DNA of 64,000 bases. Origin: Paenibacillus spiritus (GTDB taxonomy: Bacteria; Bacillota; Bacilli; Paenibacillales; Paenibacillaceae). A model generated the notes under the pieces. The model saw only the letters and a program-made list of their open reading frames with translations. It had not been told where the DNA came from and did no database searches. Below are positions 25,728-34,246 of the stretch, piece after piece; position 1 is the first letter of the stretch; the number at the start of each line of letters is the position of its first letter. The stretch covers positions 1 to 64,000 of the forward strand of contig NZ_VYKK01000008.1 in the NCBI RefSeq assembly GCF_008710135.1, read 5' to 3'. The translations under genes were made by a program, and so were the position numbers.

Positions 25728-26639
25728 CTATTCTTTGACACTCCCCAGATTCAAACCTACCACAAAGTACCGCTGCAGGAAAGGGTAGACGAACAGGATG
25801 GGCACCGCCGTCACAATTGTGATGGCCGCACGGATCGAAGCCGGCGTAACCATCGCCTGCGACTGGTTCATCTTCGTCCCGGCCAGCAGAGCCGGATCGG
25901 TATTCGTATTCATCGTCGAACCCAGCAGCTTCATCATCTCATACTGGAGCGTGCTTAGCTTGATGTCGGACGAAGCATACAGGAACGTATCGAACCAGGC
26001 GTTCCAGGAACCGACGGCGATGAACAGCGCAATCGTTGCCAGAACGGGCAGACACAGCGGAAGAATGATCCGCAGGAAGATCCGGAAATCCCCGGCGCCG
26101 TCGATCTTTGCCGATTCCACCAGACTGCCCGGCAGCGACCGGATATACGTCCGGATGACAATCAGGTTGAACGCGCTGACCAGCGTCGGCAGCACGTAGA
26201 CCCAGAAGCTTCCGAGAAGGCCAAGGCTCTTGATCAGGAAGTAGTTCGGAATCAGTCCGGCATTGAAGTACATGGTCAGGATAAAGAGCAGGCCGATAAT
26301 TTTGCGGAAAATATAATGCGGCTGCGCCAGTGTATAGGCCAGCATCGTGGTCAGGAACACCCCGAGCACCGTGGACAGCAGCGTCCGGGCCACAGAGATG
26401 AATGCCGCGTGGTAGATCGTTCCGGAGATGAAGACGGCCTTGTAGTTCTGCAAGCTCCATGCCCGGGGCCAGAGATACAGGTTGCCGCGAAGCGTATCAT
26501 TGCCTTCGTTGAACGAGACGGTCAGCGTATGAAGGAAAGGATAGAGAGTCACGACAACCAGCAGAAGCATGAACACAGTATTGAAGGTGTGAAAGACAAC
26601 CGGCTCCAGCCGTTTGCTTCGGATTTCGGTGCGCTCCAT
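25728..26639 (-). CDS. ytcP: Carbohydrate ABC transporter permease (YtcP/LplC type)
   Basis: 303 residues with about six membrane helices and the ABC permease EAA-loop ESAKIDGAGDFRIFLRIILP, which contacts the ATPase. Ends with the LplC-type tail RYFVVGLNLGSVKE. The start at 26639 (MERTEIR) has GGGGG about eight bases upstream and leaves 13 bases after lplB. With LplB it forms the membrane channel of an oligosaccharide importer. No ATPase is encoded here, so a shared MsmX-type ATPase elsewhere is expected. Confidence 0.93.
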   Translation of the reverse strand: MERTEIRSKRLEPVVFHTFNTVFMLLLVVVTLYPFLHTLTVSFNEGNDTLRGNLYLWPRAWSLQNYKAVFISGTIYHAAFISVARTLLSTVLGVFLTTMLAYTLAQPHYIFRKIIGLLFILTMYFNAGLIPNYFLIKSLGLLGSFWVYVLPTLVSAFNLIVIRTYIRSLPGSLVESAKIDGAGDFRIFLRIILPLCLPVLATIALFIAVGSWNAWFDTFLYASSDIKLSTLQYEMMKLLGSTMNTNTDPALLAGTKMNQSQAMVTPASIRAAITIVTAVPILFVYPFLQRYFVVGLNLGSVKE

Positions 26640-26652
26640 AGTCGTTCCCCCC

Positions 26653-27660
26653 TTAGATGAGCCGCTCTTCGCCAAGGCGCTTCGCGATGGAATTGGCGAT
26701 CAGAATCAGCGCCACGCTGACGACCGTCTTGAAGATGCCGGCGGCTGTCGCCAGCGAGTAGTTGCCCATGGATATTCCGTATTTCAGCACGAAGATGTCA
26801 ATCGTCTGCGACCAGTCTACAATCAGCCCGTTGCCGAGCAGGTACTGGATTTCAAACCCGGCGTCCAGAATATGTCCCACATTCATAATCAGCAGAATGA
26901 TAAACGTCGCCTTGATCCCGGGAAGCGTCACATATCTCATCTTCTGGAAGCGCCGCGCGCCGTCGATGGACGCCGCTTCGTACAGCGACGGGTCAATCGA
27001 AGTGATGGCGGCCAGATAGATGATCGTATTCCAGCCGACCTCTTTCCAGACGTTGGCCGCGCCTACAATCCCCCAGAAGTATTTGCCTTCGCTCAGCCAC
27101 ATAATCGGCGAATGGATCAGGTGCAGCTTCATCAGCAGGGTGTTCACAATCCCGTCGTCAACCGACAAGGAGGTGGAGACGATTCCGGCGGCAATGATCC
27201 AGGACAGAAAGTGGGGAAGGTATGAAATCGTCTGCACGGCGCTTTTGAAGAAACGGACTTTGATCTCGTTCAGCAGCAGCGCCAGCACAATTGCAGTTGC
27301 GAAGCCCAGCACCAGATTGATGAAGCTCATCGCCAGTGTGTTGCGGAGCACCAGCATGAAGGTATCGTCCTGGAACAGAAATTTGAACTGCTGCAGACCG
27401 ACCCAGTCCTGCTGGGAGAACGACAGATTCGGGCGGTAATTCTGAAAGGCCATCAGCCAGCCCCAGATCGGGATATAGTTGAAGACGATCAGATAAATCA
27501 AGAGCGGGACAGACATGAAGATCAACTGTTTCTGGCTCTTAATGGTTTTCCAGCTGAGTGCGACGCCGATCTCTGGGTCCACTTTGCGTTTCTTGCGAAC
27601 CTTGATCTTTTTGGTCGGTATGGTTTCCATAACGGGTTCCGATACGGTTGTTTCGGCCAC
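26653..27660 (-). CDS. lplB: Carbohydrate ABC transporter permease (LplB type)
   Basis: 335 residues, about six membrane helices after a positive N terminus, with EAA-loop EAASIDGARRFQKMRYVTLPG. The GTG at 27660 follows AGGAGGG at good spacing. Its partner YtcP follows and the binding lipoprotein LplA precedes it, the standard lplA-lplB-ytcP order. The link to xylanases 5 kb away suggests xylo-oligosaccharides or aldouronates as substrate. Confidence 0.93.
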   Translation of the reverse strand: MAETTVSEPVMETIPTKKIKVRKKRKVDPEIGVALSWKTIKSQKQLIFMSVPLLIYLIVFNYIPIWGWLMAFQNYRPNLSFSQQDWVGLQQFKFLFQDDTFMLVLRNTLAMSFINLVLGFATAIVLALLLNEIKVRFFKSAVQTISYLPHFLSWIIAAGIVSTSLSVDDGIVNTLLMKLHLIHSPIMWLSEGKYFWGIVGAANVWKEVGWNTIIYLAAITSIDPSLYEAASIDGARRFQKMRYVTLPGIKATFIILLIMNVGHILDAGFEIQYLLGNGLIVDWSQTIDIFVLKYGISMGNYSLATAAGIFKTVVSVALILIANSIAKRLGEERLI

Positions 27661-27742
27661 AGTTGTTCCCTCCTATGCAAAATCTGACTCAAGGGCAGAC
27701 CGGGCGAAGAAGAAGGTCTTCTTCGCCCGCGCCGTATCCGGA

Positions 27743-29437
27743 TTACTTGGTGGACCAGTTATCAATGCGCCACTGAATTTGTTCGTTGATGCGGTCTTCA
27801 TAGGCCTTGATGTTGATCTTGGAGATCTTGTTCACATATTCCTGCCAGACCTTCTCGAAATCGGCCGGTTTGGCCATAACGGCTTTCGGCAAATATTTGA
27901 CCGAAAGGTCATTCAGCTTCGTATTCGCCAGCTTGGCCGGCGATCCGTCCACCAGGTCGATGCTCCATGCCGGATAGTAGACCGGATTCTCTCCCGGTTC
28001 CTTGAAGAATTCAGCCCAGGTCTTATGCCCGTAGGCCTTCAGAATTTCCTGGTCCTGCGGCTTCAGGCTGTCGAAGAATTCCTGCGGCTGCGTTCCGGGA
28101 TCGGTCGCATTGCCGTCGCTGTATGTGCCCTGCATCTTCGGCATGTTATAGAAGAAGGCTTCAGCCTTGTTCGCCAGCTTCCAGGTATTGTCGTCGGCAT
28201 GGGCCCGCTGTTCGGCGGTCCGGTAGAAAGACCCGTCTTCCTTGACCATATAGTCTTCGCCTTCAATCCCCCATTGCAGCGTCTTCTGCCATTCTTCCGT
28301 CATCAGGGAATCGAGGAATTTAATAATGCGTTCCGGGTCCTTGGCTTTCACCGAAATGCCGTAGCCGCGGTTAATATTGACGGACGGGCGGTCGCGATAG
28401 TACTCCGTAGCGCCATCATACACCAGCGGGAACCCGACATAGGTGCTGCCGGTCTTGCCTTGCGAAATCAGCGATTTCTCGCCGTCGGAGAAGTTCCAGT
28501 GCTGGTCGAACATGCCGATGACCTTGCCGCTGGCGATTTTCGCGAGATATTGGTCATAGTTCTGAACCAGCGCTTCCTGATCCATCAGTCCCTGGGCATT
28601 GATCTCGTTCAATTTCTTGTAGTAGTTCTTCGCAATGTCCTTGTCTGCAAAAATCTGGGCTTTGCCGTTCTCTACGATTACGCCGCCGTCGTTCGGATGT
28701 CCGGCCAGATGCTCCGGCGGATTCTGGAGCGGGAAGGTTCTCCAGTCGAAATTGAGGGTTTCAAATCCGATCATATCGGGATGTTTTTCTTTATATTTCG
28801 CAATAATGTCGAAGTATTCATCCAGCGTCTTGGGCGTCGGATAGCCCATTTCCTTCAGAACGTCTTTCTGGAGGTAGAAGCCCGGGCCTTCGTATGCGGT
28901 TTCATTGAATTTGCCCGTGAAGACGTTGAAGTTCGGAAGAACGAAGATATGTCCGGTGGCCGGGTCCTTCATTTGGTTCCAGACCGCAGCGTAATGTTCC
29001 TTCAGGTTCGGAGCGTATTTCTCGATCAGATCCTCAAGCGGGATGAAGGCGCCTGCTGCAATCAGCTTGTCGTTGCCTGTCATGAGGTCGGGATAATCGC
29101 CGCCGGCAATCATGACGCCCAGCTTCTGCTGAAGGTCGCCGACCAGAAATTCCATGTTCAGGCTGACGCCGGTCTTCTCTTTGAGCATCTTGTAGATCTT
29201 GTTATCCGAAGTCGGTTGCTGATACGGGCTGTCGATGAAGACCGACAGGGTAACCGGCTTCACTTCTTCCTTCGCAGCCGCCGCCTGGCTGGCCGGTGCT
29301 CCCGAAGCGGCAGGCGCGGTGCTTTCTTTGGCTGCATTGTTCCCGTTGTTGTTGCCGCCGCAGCCGCTTAGAACCAATGCCAGCGCACACACGGCGGCCC
29401 ATGCCGTCGTAGCCGTGCGCTTTGTTGTCTTGTTCAT
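27743..29437 (-). CDS. lplA: Oligosaccharide-binding lipoprotein of the ABC importer (LplA type)
   Basis: 564 residues with a lipoprotein signal (lipobox LSGC, Cys26), an Asn/Ala/Ser-rich linker, and a large family-1-type solute-binding domain, as in LplA/YtcQ proteins. Anchored on the outer membrane face, it should capture oligomers released by XynA1 and hand them to LplB-YtcP; it may also present ligand to YesM. GGGAGGG precedes the ATG. The promoter at 29507-29534 carries a motif also found upstream of xynA1. Confidence 0.93.
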   Translation of the reverse strand: MNKTTKRTATTAWAAVCALALVLSGCGGNNNGNNAAKESTAPAASGAPASQAAAAKEEVKPVTLSVFIDSPYQQPTSDNKIYKMLKEKTGVSLNMEFLVGDLQQKLGVMIAGGDYPDLMTGNDKLIAAGAFIPLEDLIEKYAPNLKEHYAAVWNQMKDPATGHIFVLPNFNVFTGKFNETAYEGPGFYLQKDVLKEMGYPTPKTLDEYFDIIAKYKEKHPDMIGFETLNFDWRTFPLQNPPEHLAGHPNDGGVIVENGKAQIFADKDIAKNYYKKLNEINAQGLMDQEALVQNYDQYLAKIASGKVIGMFDQHWNFSDGEKSLISQGKTGSTYVGFPLVYDGATEYYRDRPSVNINRGYGISVKAKDPERIIKFLDSLMTEEWQKTLQWGIEGEDYMVKEDGSFYRTAEQRAHADDNTWKLANKAEAFFYNMPKMQGTYSDGNATDPGTQPQEFFDSLKPQDQEILKAYGHKTWAEFFKEPGENPVYYPAWSIDLVDGSPAKLANTKLNDLSVKYLPKAVMAKPADFEKVWQEYVNKISKINIKAYEDRINEQIQWRIDNWSTK

Positions 29438-29506
29438 AAATCAATGCCCTCCCTTTTATCGTGCCGAACTGGTTCTTGTCTTCTTATCTCACCTGGTGAT
29501 AGTTAA

Positions 29507-29536
29507 ATTATAACTTTTAAGAATACGCTTACAATT
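29507..29536 (-). promoter_or_regulatory. Promoter of lplA with an operator-like motif over the -35 box
   Basis: On the minus strand TTGTAA (29529-29534) and TATAAT (29507-29512) are 16 bases apart. AATTGTAAGCG at 29526-29536 overlaps the -35 box and is identical to 12405-12415 upstream of xynA1. It may be a binding site for CcpA or a YesN protein. Confidence 0.55.
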
Positions 29537-29598
29537 CATAAAGTAAAGTTCTACCCCCCTTGAATTATGAAGTCCTTCCAGGAAAATCGGCTAGTCAA

Positions 29599-29632
29599 AC
29601 AGGCGTTCCCCGCCGGAGCGGAGAACGCCTGT
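29599..29632 (-). terminator. Terminator-like hairpin after the coat-protein genes
   Basis: AACAGGCGTTC/GAACGCCTGTT forms a strong 11-bp stem, followed by TTGAC on the minus strand. The U-run is poor. Confidence 0.5.
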
Positions 29633-29722
29633 TAACCCTCGGATGCCCGTCCGCTGCTTCATGTGAGGAGCGCAAGGGGTAATCTACATATAGGCCGGTG
29701 GATGCCTGCATGCAGAGGGTGC

Positions 29723-30118
29723 TTACATATAGTAGGGACTCTGTCCGTTCTGCTGCTGCATGGAAGCTTGTGGATCAAAGCCCTGGCTTTGGGCCGAATT
29801 CTGGCCGCCCAGCTTCTGCTGGACGAACTGCTGGCACTTCTGCTGGGTCTGCTGCCCGCTCTGAATCGCCTGATCCACGGTCTGGCGCAGCGCCTTGCCC
29901 GGCGTCTGATACATATGAAGCTGTCCCATCTGCTGATACAGCTCCCCTTGAAGGCGAAGCGTATCCATCGTCAGGTCGTTGAATACCCGGCGGACGGACG
30001 GGCAATTGGACTCTGTAGCCGCTGTTGTATATTCACGGACCGTACGCTTCAGGTCGCACAAAACGGTCGTCAGCAGATCCTCGTCGGGCATAAAAGCGGA
30101 GTTGTTCGATGCATTCAT
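29723..30118 (-). CDS. CotF-family spore coat protein
   Basis: 131 residues with an N-terminal helical coat domain (DLLTTVLCDLKRTVREYTTAATES, MGQLHMYQTPGKA) and a Gln-rich tail ending QNGQSPYYM. Proteins of this family are small spore-coat components expressed in the mother cell. It follows a second, shorter coat-like gene by 33 bases, and the two probably form one unit. Exact position in the coat is not known. Confidence 0.78.
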   Translation of the reverse strand: MNASNNSAFMPDEDLLTTVLCDLKRTVREYTTAATESNCPSVRRVFNDLTMDTLRLQGELYQQMGQLHMYQTPGKALRQTVDQAIQSGQQTQQKCQQFVQQKLGGQNSAQSQGFDPQASMQQQNGQSPYYM

Positions 30119-30151
30119 GTTAGATAATCCCTCCTCGTTGAAGTCATTCTT

Positions 30152-30388
30152 CTAAGCTTGCGGCTGCGTTGGGGCATATTGCTGATGCTGCTGAAGCAGA
30201 TCAATCAGCATGCCCATATGGTGATGGTGGCTCTGGATATGCTGCTGGCAGAGCTGGCGGACGGTCGGGTTCTGCGTAACGCCTGCAGTGGCGGCATATT
30301 GCTTCAGAAGCAAATCTTCGTTGGAGATGGAATCGGAGATATACTCCAGTTCCTTCGCGCTGAGCGGTTGCATGTGCGTAGATTGCAT
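30152..30388 (-). CDS. Short CotF-like coat protein
   Basis: 78 residues: starts MQSTHMQPLSAKELEYISD, then a helical core LLLKQYAATAGVTQNPTVRQLC with a His-rich segment (HIQSHHHHMG) and Gln-rich end. It resembles the C-terminal half of CotF-type proteins. The ATG at 30388 follows AAGGAGG by 13 bases; the frame upstream to 30493 has no ribosome-binding site. Paired with the longer coat gene downstream. Confidence 0.72.
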   Translation of the reverse strand: MQSTHMQPLSAKELEYISDSISNEDLLLKQYAATAGVTQNPTVRQLCQQHIQSHHHHMGMLIDLLQQHQQYAPTQPQA

Positions 30389-30540
30389 GTCTGGGTGGAT
30401 TCCTCCTTGGAAATAGTGCCTGGCAAATCTAGTATGCCGCAGGTTTACGGCGTTTATGTGCCCGGAGCAGCGCCATGAATGAGGGAACTTCAATCGGAGG
30501 ATACTGCATAACAGCCTATAATTGAAAGAGAGGACTGAAG

Positions 30541-31767
30541 ATGAAGTTAAGCGCCGGACCTACCTTTTGGGAGCACACTCTGTCTGATCCCCCGTCTTAT
30601 CCTCCCCTCGAAGACGATGCCGTCTGCGACGTGCTGATTATCGGCGGCGGCATGGCCGGAGCGCTCTGCGCCCACCGGTTGTCGAAGCTTGGGGCGGACA
30701 CCGTCCTGATCGACAAGAGGGCAGTGGGCACCGGAAGCACGCACGCCAACACCGGCCTGCTGCAAGCGAGCAGCGACAAGCGGCTTGGCTCGTTCATTCA
30801 CACCTTCGGCAAGGAGAAAGGCGAACAATTCTACCGCCTCTCGAAAGACGCTCTCCTGAACCTGCGGCAGGCCGCCGGAGAGCTTGCGATCGATCCTCAA
30901 TTCATTCCGCGCAGCAGCCTGTACTATGCAAGCACGCCCCGGGACGCGGATCTGCTCCGCGAAGAGGGCGAGCTTCTCCGCTCGGTGGGAATTGAATGCG
31001 AGCTCTGGGACGAGAAGACCATTGCCGCCCGCTTCCCTTTCTCCCGTTCGGCCGCGCTGTATACCCGCGGAGACGCCGAGGTGAACCCTTACCGGTTCGT
31101 GCACGGTCTTCTGGCCGGGGCCGCTTCGGCGGGAGTGCGAATCTGCAGCGGCACCCAAGCTCTGCATCTGGATTATCTGCCGGAAGGAGTTGTCTGCCGG
31201 ACGAAGCGCGGAAGCATCTCGGCGCGGCAGGTTATCTTCACAACCGGCTACGAGACCCAGGAGATCAAGCGGGACCGCGGCGCCGATCTGGTCAACTCCT
31301 ACGCCATTGTAACAGAGCCGGTCCCGTCTCTGCCGAAATGGCATGAGCGCTGCCTGATCTGGGAGACGGCCCGGCCGTATCTGTATTTCCGGACGACGCC
31401 GGAGGGCCGGATCATTGCCGGCGGCCTGGATGAGCCGCTGACTGACCCGCAGGAACGGGAGGTCCGGTCGCTCTCGCGCCGGGACAAGCTGCTGGAGAAG
31501 CTGGCGGAGCATTTCCCCGAGCTTCAGGGAGTGCGCGCGGAGTTCGCCTGGGGAGCGGTGTTCGGCCTCTCCCGGGACGGTCTGCCCTTCATCGGTCCTC
31601 ATCCGGACTACCCGCACTGCTACTTTATTGAAGGCTACGGGGGCAACGGAACGGTATGCAGCATGATCGGAGCCGAGCTCGTGACCGATACCGTGGCCGG
31701 CCGGACCCGGCCCGAGCTGGATCTGTTCTCGCTGACCCGGTCGCCCAAGCCGGCTCCGGCAGGATAA
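30541..31767 (+). CDS. FAD-dependent oxidoreductase (DAO / DadA-like)
   Basis: 408 residues with an N-terminal FAD dinucleotide fold (VLIIGGGMAGALCAHRLSKLGADTVLIDKR), the DAO family core, and the C-terminal FAD segment GLPFIGPHPD...GYGGNGTVCSM. Members oxidise the C-N bond of D-amino acids, glycine, sarcosine or related amines. The substrate cannot be told. It stands alone on the plus strand; GAGAGGA precedes the ATG and TATAAT lies about 25 bases upstream. Confidence 0.85.
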   Translation: MKLSAGPTFWEHTLSDPPSYPPLEDDAVCDVLIIGGGMAGALCAHRLSKLGADTVLIDKRAVGTGSTHANTGLLQASSDKRLGSFIHTFGKEKGEQFYRLSKDALLNLRQAAGELAIDPQFIPRSSLYYASTPRDADLLREEGELLRSVGIECELWDEKTIAARFPFSRSAALYTRGDAEVNPYRFVHGLLAGAASAGVRICSGTQALHLDYLPEGVVCRTKRGSISARQVIFTTGYETQEIKRDRGADLVNSYAIVTEPVPSLPKWHERCLIWETARPYLYFRTTPEGRIIAGGLDEPLTDPQEREVRSLSRRDKLLEKLAEHFPELQGVRAEFAWGAVFGLSRDGLPFIGPHPDYPHCYFIEGYGGNGTVCSMIGAELVTDTVAGRTRPELDLFSLTRSPKPAPAG

Positions 31768-31800
31768 GACCTTCATCAGGCTTCAGCCGGATAAACGGCC

Positions 31801-31829
31801 ACAGGGACGCCCCGTCGGGGCGTCCCTGT
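31801..31829. terminator. Two-way terminator-like perfect hairpin
   Basis: ACAGGGACGCCCC and GGGGCGTCCCTGT form a perfect 13-bp stem with a 3-base loop between the convergent oxidoreductase and MFS genes. It lacks a T-run on either strand. Confidence 0.5.
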
Positions 31830-31867
31830 ATGCATAGACGGCTGTAATCTGGCGTAATGGATGGCCT

Positions 31868-33124
31868 TCAGCGCTCCCGCCCGTTCCGCAGATATCCGCG
31901 AAGGCTCCGCGGCTTCGGCTTCCCGGCCGCCGAAAGCGCCGGTGCGCTCCGGCGAAGCAAGAACCAGCTGCCGAATGGGGCCGCCCCCAGGCCAAGCAGC
32001 AGCAGCGTGAACAGCCTTAGCTTGGGTCCCAGCGGCAGCAGCGAGACGAAGAGCAGCGTTCCGGTCAGCCTGCCCGCCATCAGGCTCAGCTCGCGCAGCA
32101 CAATCAGTTCCACCCGCTTGCCGACGCTGTCTTCCGAGTCGCCCATCAGATCGAAGCTCGAAGAGACCATCGGAAGCATGTAGAGCGGCAGAAACAGCGC
32201 GGTGCCGGCTCCGAACAGCAGCAGGGTGCTGTACCGGGTACCGGCCAGCAGGGGAAGCGTGACCGCCGTCAGCAGCACGGCTCCCGCCAGCATTCCCGGC
32301 AGCCGGCGGCGGGGCGTCAGCCACCGGCCCGCCGCTCCGTAGCTGACCAGGGCGATCGCCGAGGTCATCAGCGTGAACTGCCCCAGCCGGTTCTCTTCCC
32401 GGGTCGCCAGATAGACCAGCAGCCCGACCAGAAACGAGAAGACCCCTTCCCGAAGGCCCTGAAAGAACAGAGCTCCCGCCATGCACCGCCACTGCCCGCT
32501 CACACGCAGACGGCGGACCGGCTCCAGCCACCTGTAGCTCCCGGCCGTCTTCCTTCTCCGCAGTGCTAAGCTGAGAACCGCCGCAGCCCCATAGATCGAC
32601 AGAGACGCCAGGAACACTACCCGGTAGCCCCGTTCTCCCTTCATGGCGCTGATCAGCGCCCCCGAGGTCCAGGGACCGACAATGCCGGTCAGCGAACCGA
32701 GCAGTCCGGTCCATCCGTTGAACCGATCCCGGTTGCCGGGGCCGGTGATCTCGAAATACACCACGTTGAACGAGAGCCAGAACAGGCCCAGCGCTGCGCC
32801 CAGCAGCGCGCCGAGCGGCCAGATGTAATCCACCGACCGCGGCCCCAGCCGCAGCACCAGGAGATAGAACAGACCCGACAGCGCGATGCCGACGCGCAGC
32901 GCGTTCATTTTGCCGCGGCCCTTCACCCACCTTCCGCCGATCCAGAAGCTGATGCCGAGCGCCGCCTGCTGCGCGGCCGTGAACCAGCCGATCATCGCGT
33001 AATCGGACCGGCTTCTCCACAGATAGATGTTCAGGAACGTGCCCGACAACGCGCCCGACAGCACGAAGAGGCCGTCGACCGCCAGCAGCAGCCAGGCCTG
33101 CTTCCCCAGCGGCTCCTTGTTCAC
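31868..33124 (-). CDS. Major facilitator superfamily transporter
   Basis: 418 residues with about 12 hydrophobic helices and a positively charged middle loop (RRRKTAGSYRWLEPVRRLR) separating two six-helix halves. An exporter-like MFS protein of the cytoplasmic membrane; substrate unknown. The GTG at 33124 is preceded by GGGGGGA six bases upstream. It ends in an Arg/Lys-rich tail. No adjacent pathway genes hint at the cargo. Confidence 0.85.
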   Translation of the reverse strand: MNKEPLGKQAWLLLAVDGLFVLSGALSGTFLNIYLWRSRSDYAMIGWFTAAQQAALGISFWIGGRWVKGRGKMNALRVGIALSGLFYLLVLRLGPRSVDYIWPLGALLGAALGLFWLSFNVVYFEITGPGNRDRFNGWTGLLGSLTGIVGPWTSGALISAMKGERGYRVVFLASLSIYGAAAVLSLALRRRKTAGSYRWLEPVRRLRVSGQWRCMAGALFFQGLREGVFSFLVGLLVYLATREENRLGQFTLMTSAIALVSYGAAGRWLTPRRRLPGMLAGAVLLTAVTLPLLAGTRYSTLLLFGAGTALFLPLYMLPMVSSSFDLMGDSEDSVGKRVELIVLRELSLMAGRLTGTLLFVSLLPLGPKLRLFTLLLLGLGAAPFGSWFLLRRSAPALSAAGKPKPRSLRGYLRNGRER

Positions 33125-33221
33125 ACAAATCCCCCCATTCGCAGGCTCTCGCTTAAGATGCCCGGTCCGGGGGGATTCCTATGCCGGTTGAATTCCGAAT
33201 GCAGCGCGATTTAGCGCCGAG

Positions 33222-33764
33222 TTACTTGCGGGTGCCGCCGATGTTCCGAATCCACCGGGACCGGAATTCTTCCGTCAGGCTCTCCTGAACCAGGAAGCAG
33301 GACGGGCAGACATGCAGGTTCATTGCGAACGGCGCTGTCAGCAGCTCGGTTCCGAGCCCTGCCGGGCGGATGCCGCGGAACTGCTCTGCTTCCACCGTGC
33401 GCGTGCCTGCGAGCACCATTAATTCATGGCACTGCGGGCATTCCGGCACCTCTTCCTGTCCGTCCAGGACGGAAGCCAGAGCCGTGTCATACCGGTCCAG
33501 ATCGTAGGCATCTCGGTATTTGTCGAGTCCGTTGAACACCGGAACTACGCTGCTGCGGTCTTCCTCGCCCCACAGATCGTCTTCTTCGGTCTCCTCTTCT
33601 TCTCCGAAATCATCGTCTTCTTCCTCACCCAGTTCATCTGCGCTCAGGCTGACCGTCCGATACCCGCTCAGCTCGTTGTCGCAGTGCGGACAGGTCTCCT
33701 CGGGACCCAATTCCTCATCCCACACAATCTCCGTATGGCACCAGGGACAGATGGTTGTATCCAT
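33222..33764 (-). CDS. Zinc-ribbon protein with acidic linker
   Basis: 180 residues with two zinc-binding knuckles: CPWC...CPHC at the N terminus and CPQC...CPSC in the C-terminal half, joined by a strongly acidic stretch (GEEEDDDFGEEEETEEDD). No enzymatic motif is seen. The start at 33764 has AAGGAG eight bases upstream and leaves 21 bases after yshE. Probably the last gene of the mutS2-yshE unit. The role is unknown; zinc-ribbon proteins of this type often act in regulation or as chaperones. Confidence 0.72.
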   Translation of the reverse strand: MDTTICPWCHTEIVWDEELGPEETCPHCDNELSGYRTVSLSADELGEEEDDDFGEEEETEEDDLWGEEDRSSVVPVFNGLDKYRDAYDLDRYDTALASVLDGQEEVPECPQCHELMVLAGTRTVEAEQFRGIRPAGLGTELLTAPFAMNLHVCPSCFLVQESLTEEFRSRWIRNIGGTRK

Positions 33765-33785
33765 TCCAATCGCTCCTTCATTCAC

Positions 33786-34205
33786 TTAGAAAATAGATGC
33801 TCCGATCACGTAGGACAGCGACACCGAAATCAGCATCGCTGTCAGCCCGACCGCCCGGTTGTCCGCCGCAATCTCATCGTCGATGGAGAACACGGGGGTC
33901 AGAAATTCGAACATAAAATACGCCGCCAGCAGCAGCACGAACCCGACCACCGACCATTTCATCGTCTCGTAGATGGAGACCTTGGCCTGGATGCTGAAGC
34001 GGAGCACATTGCAGATGCCGAAGATTTTGCCGCCTGTAGCCATGGCGACGGCCACATTGCCCTTGCGGATTTCGTCCCAGCAGTTGTACTTCGTTACCAT
34101 TTCAAATACGGCCAGGAACAGAACCAGGCCCAGAATGGCGACCGTAAAATTGCCGAGCATCGCCCCAAGCGGGTGCTCCAGCAAAGAATCCACCGCATTT
34201 TCCAT
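33786..34205 (-). CDS. yshE: DUF350-family membrane protein
   Basis: 139 residues with four membrane helices (FTVAILGLVLFLAVF, VAMATGGKIFGIC, VVGFVLLLAAYFMFEF, LTAMLISVSLSYVIGAS), matching the DUF350/YjfL family. In Bacillus subtilis the equivalent gene, yshE, also follows mutSB, so the location supports orthology. Function unknown. A small gap of 41 bases separates it from mutS2. Confidence 0.82.
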   Translation of the reverse strand: MENAVDSLLEHPLGAMLGNFTVAILGLVLFLAVFEMVTKYNCWDEIRKGNVAVAMATGGKIFGICNVLRFSIQAKVSIYETMKWSVVGFVLLLAAYFMFEFLTPVFSIDDEIAADNRAVGLTAMLISVSLSYVIGASIF

Positions 34206-34246
34206 CGATCGTTCTCCTTTGGACGAAGCGTATCGCGCGAAGGGCC

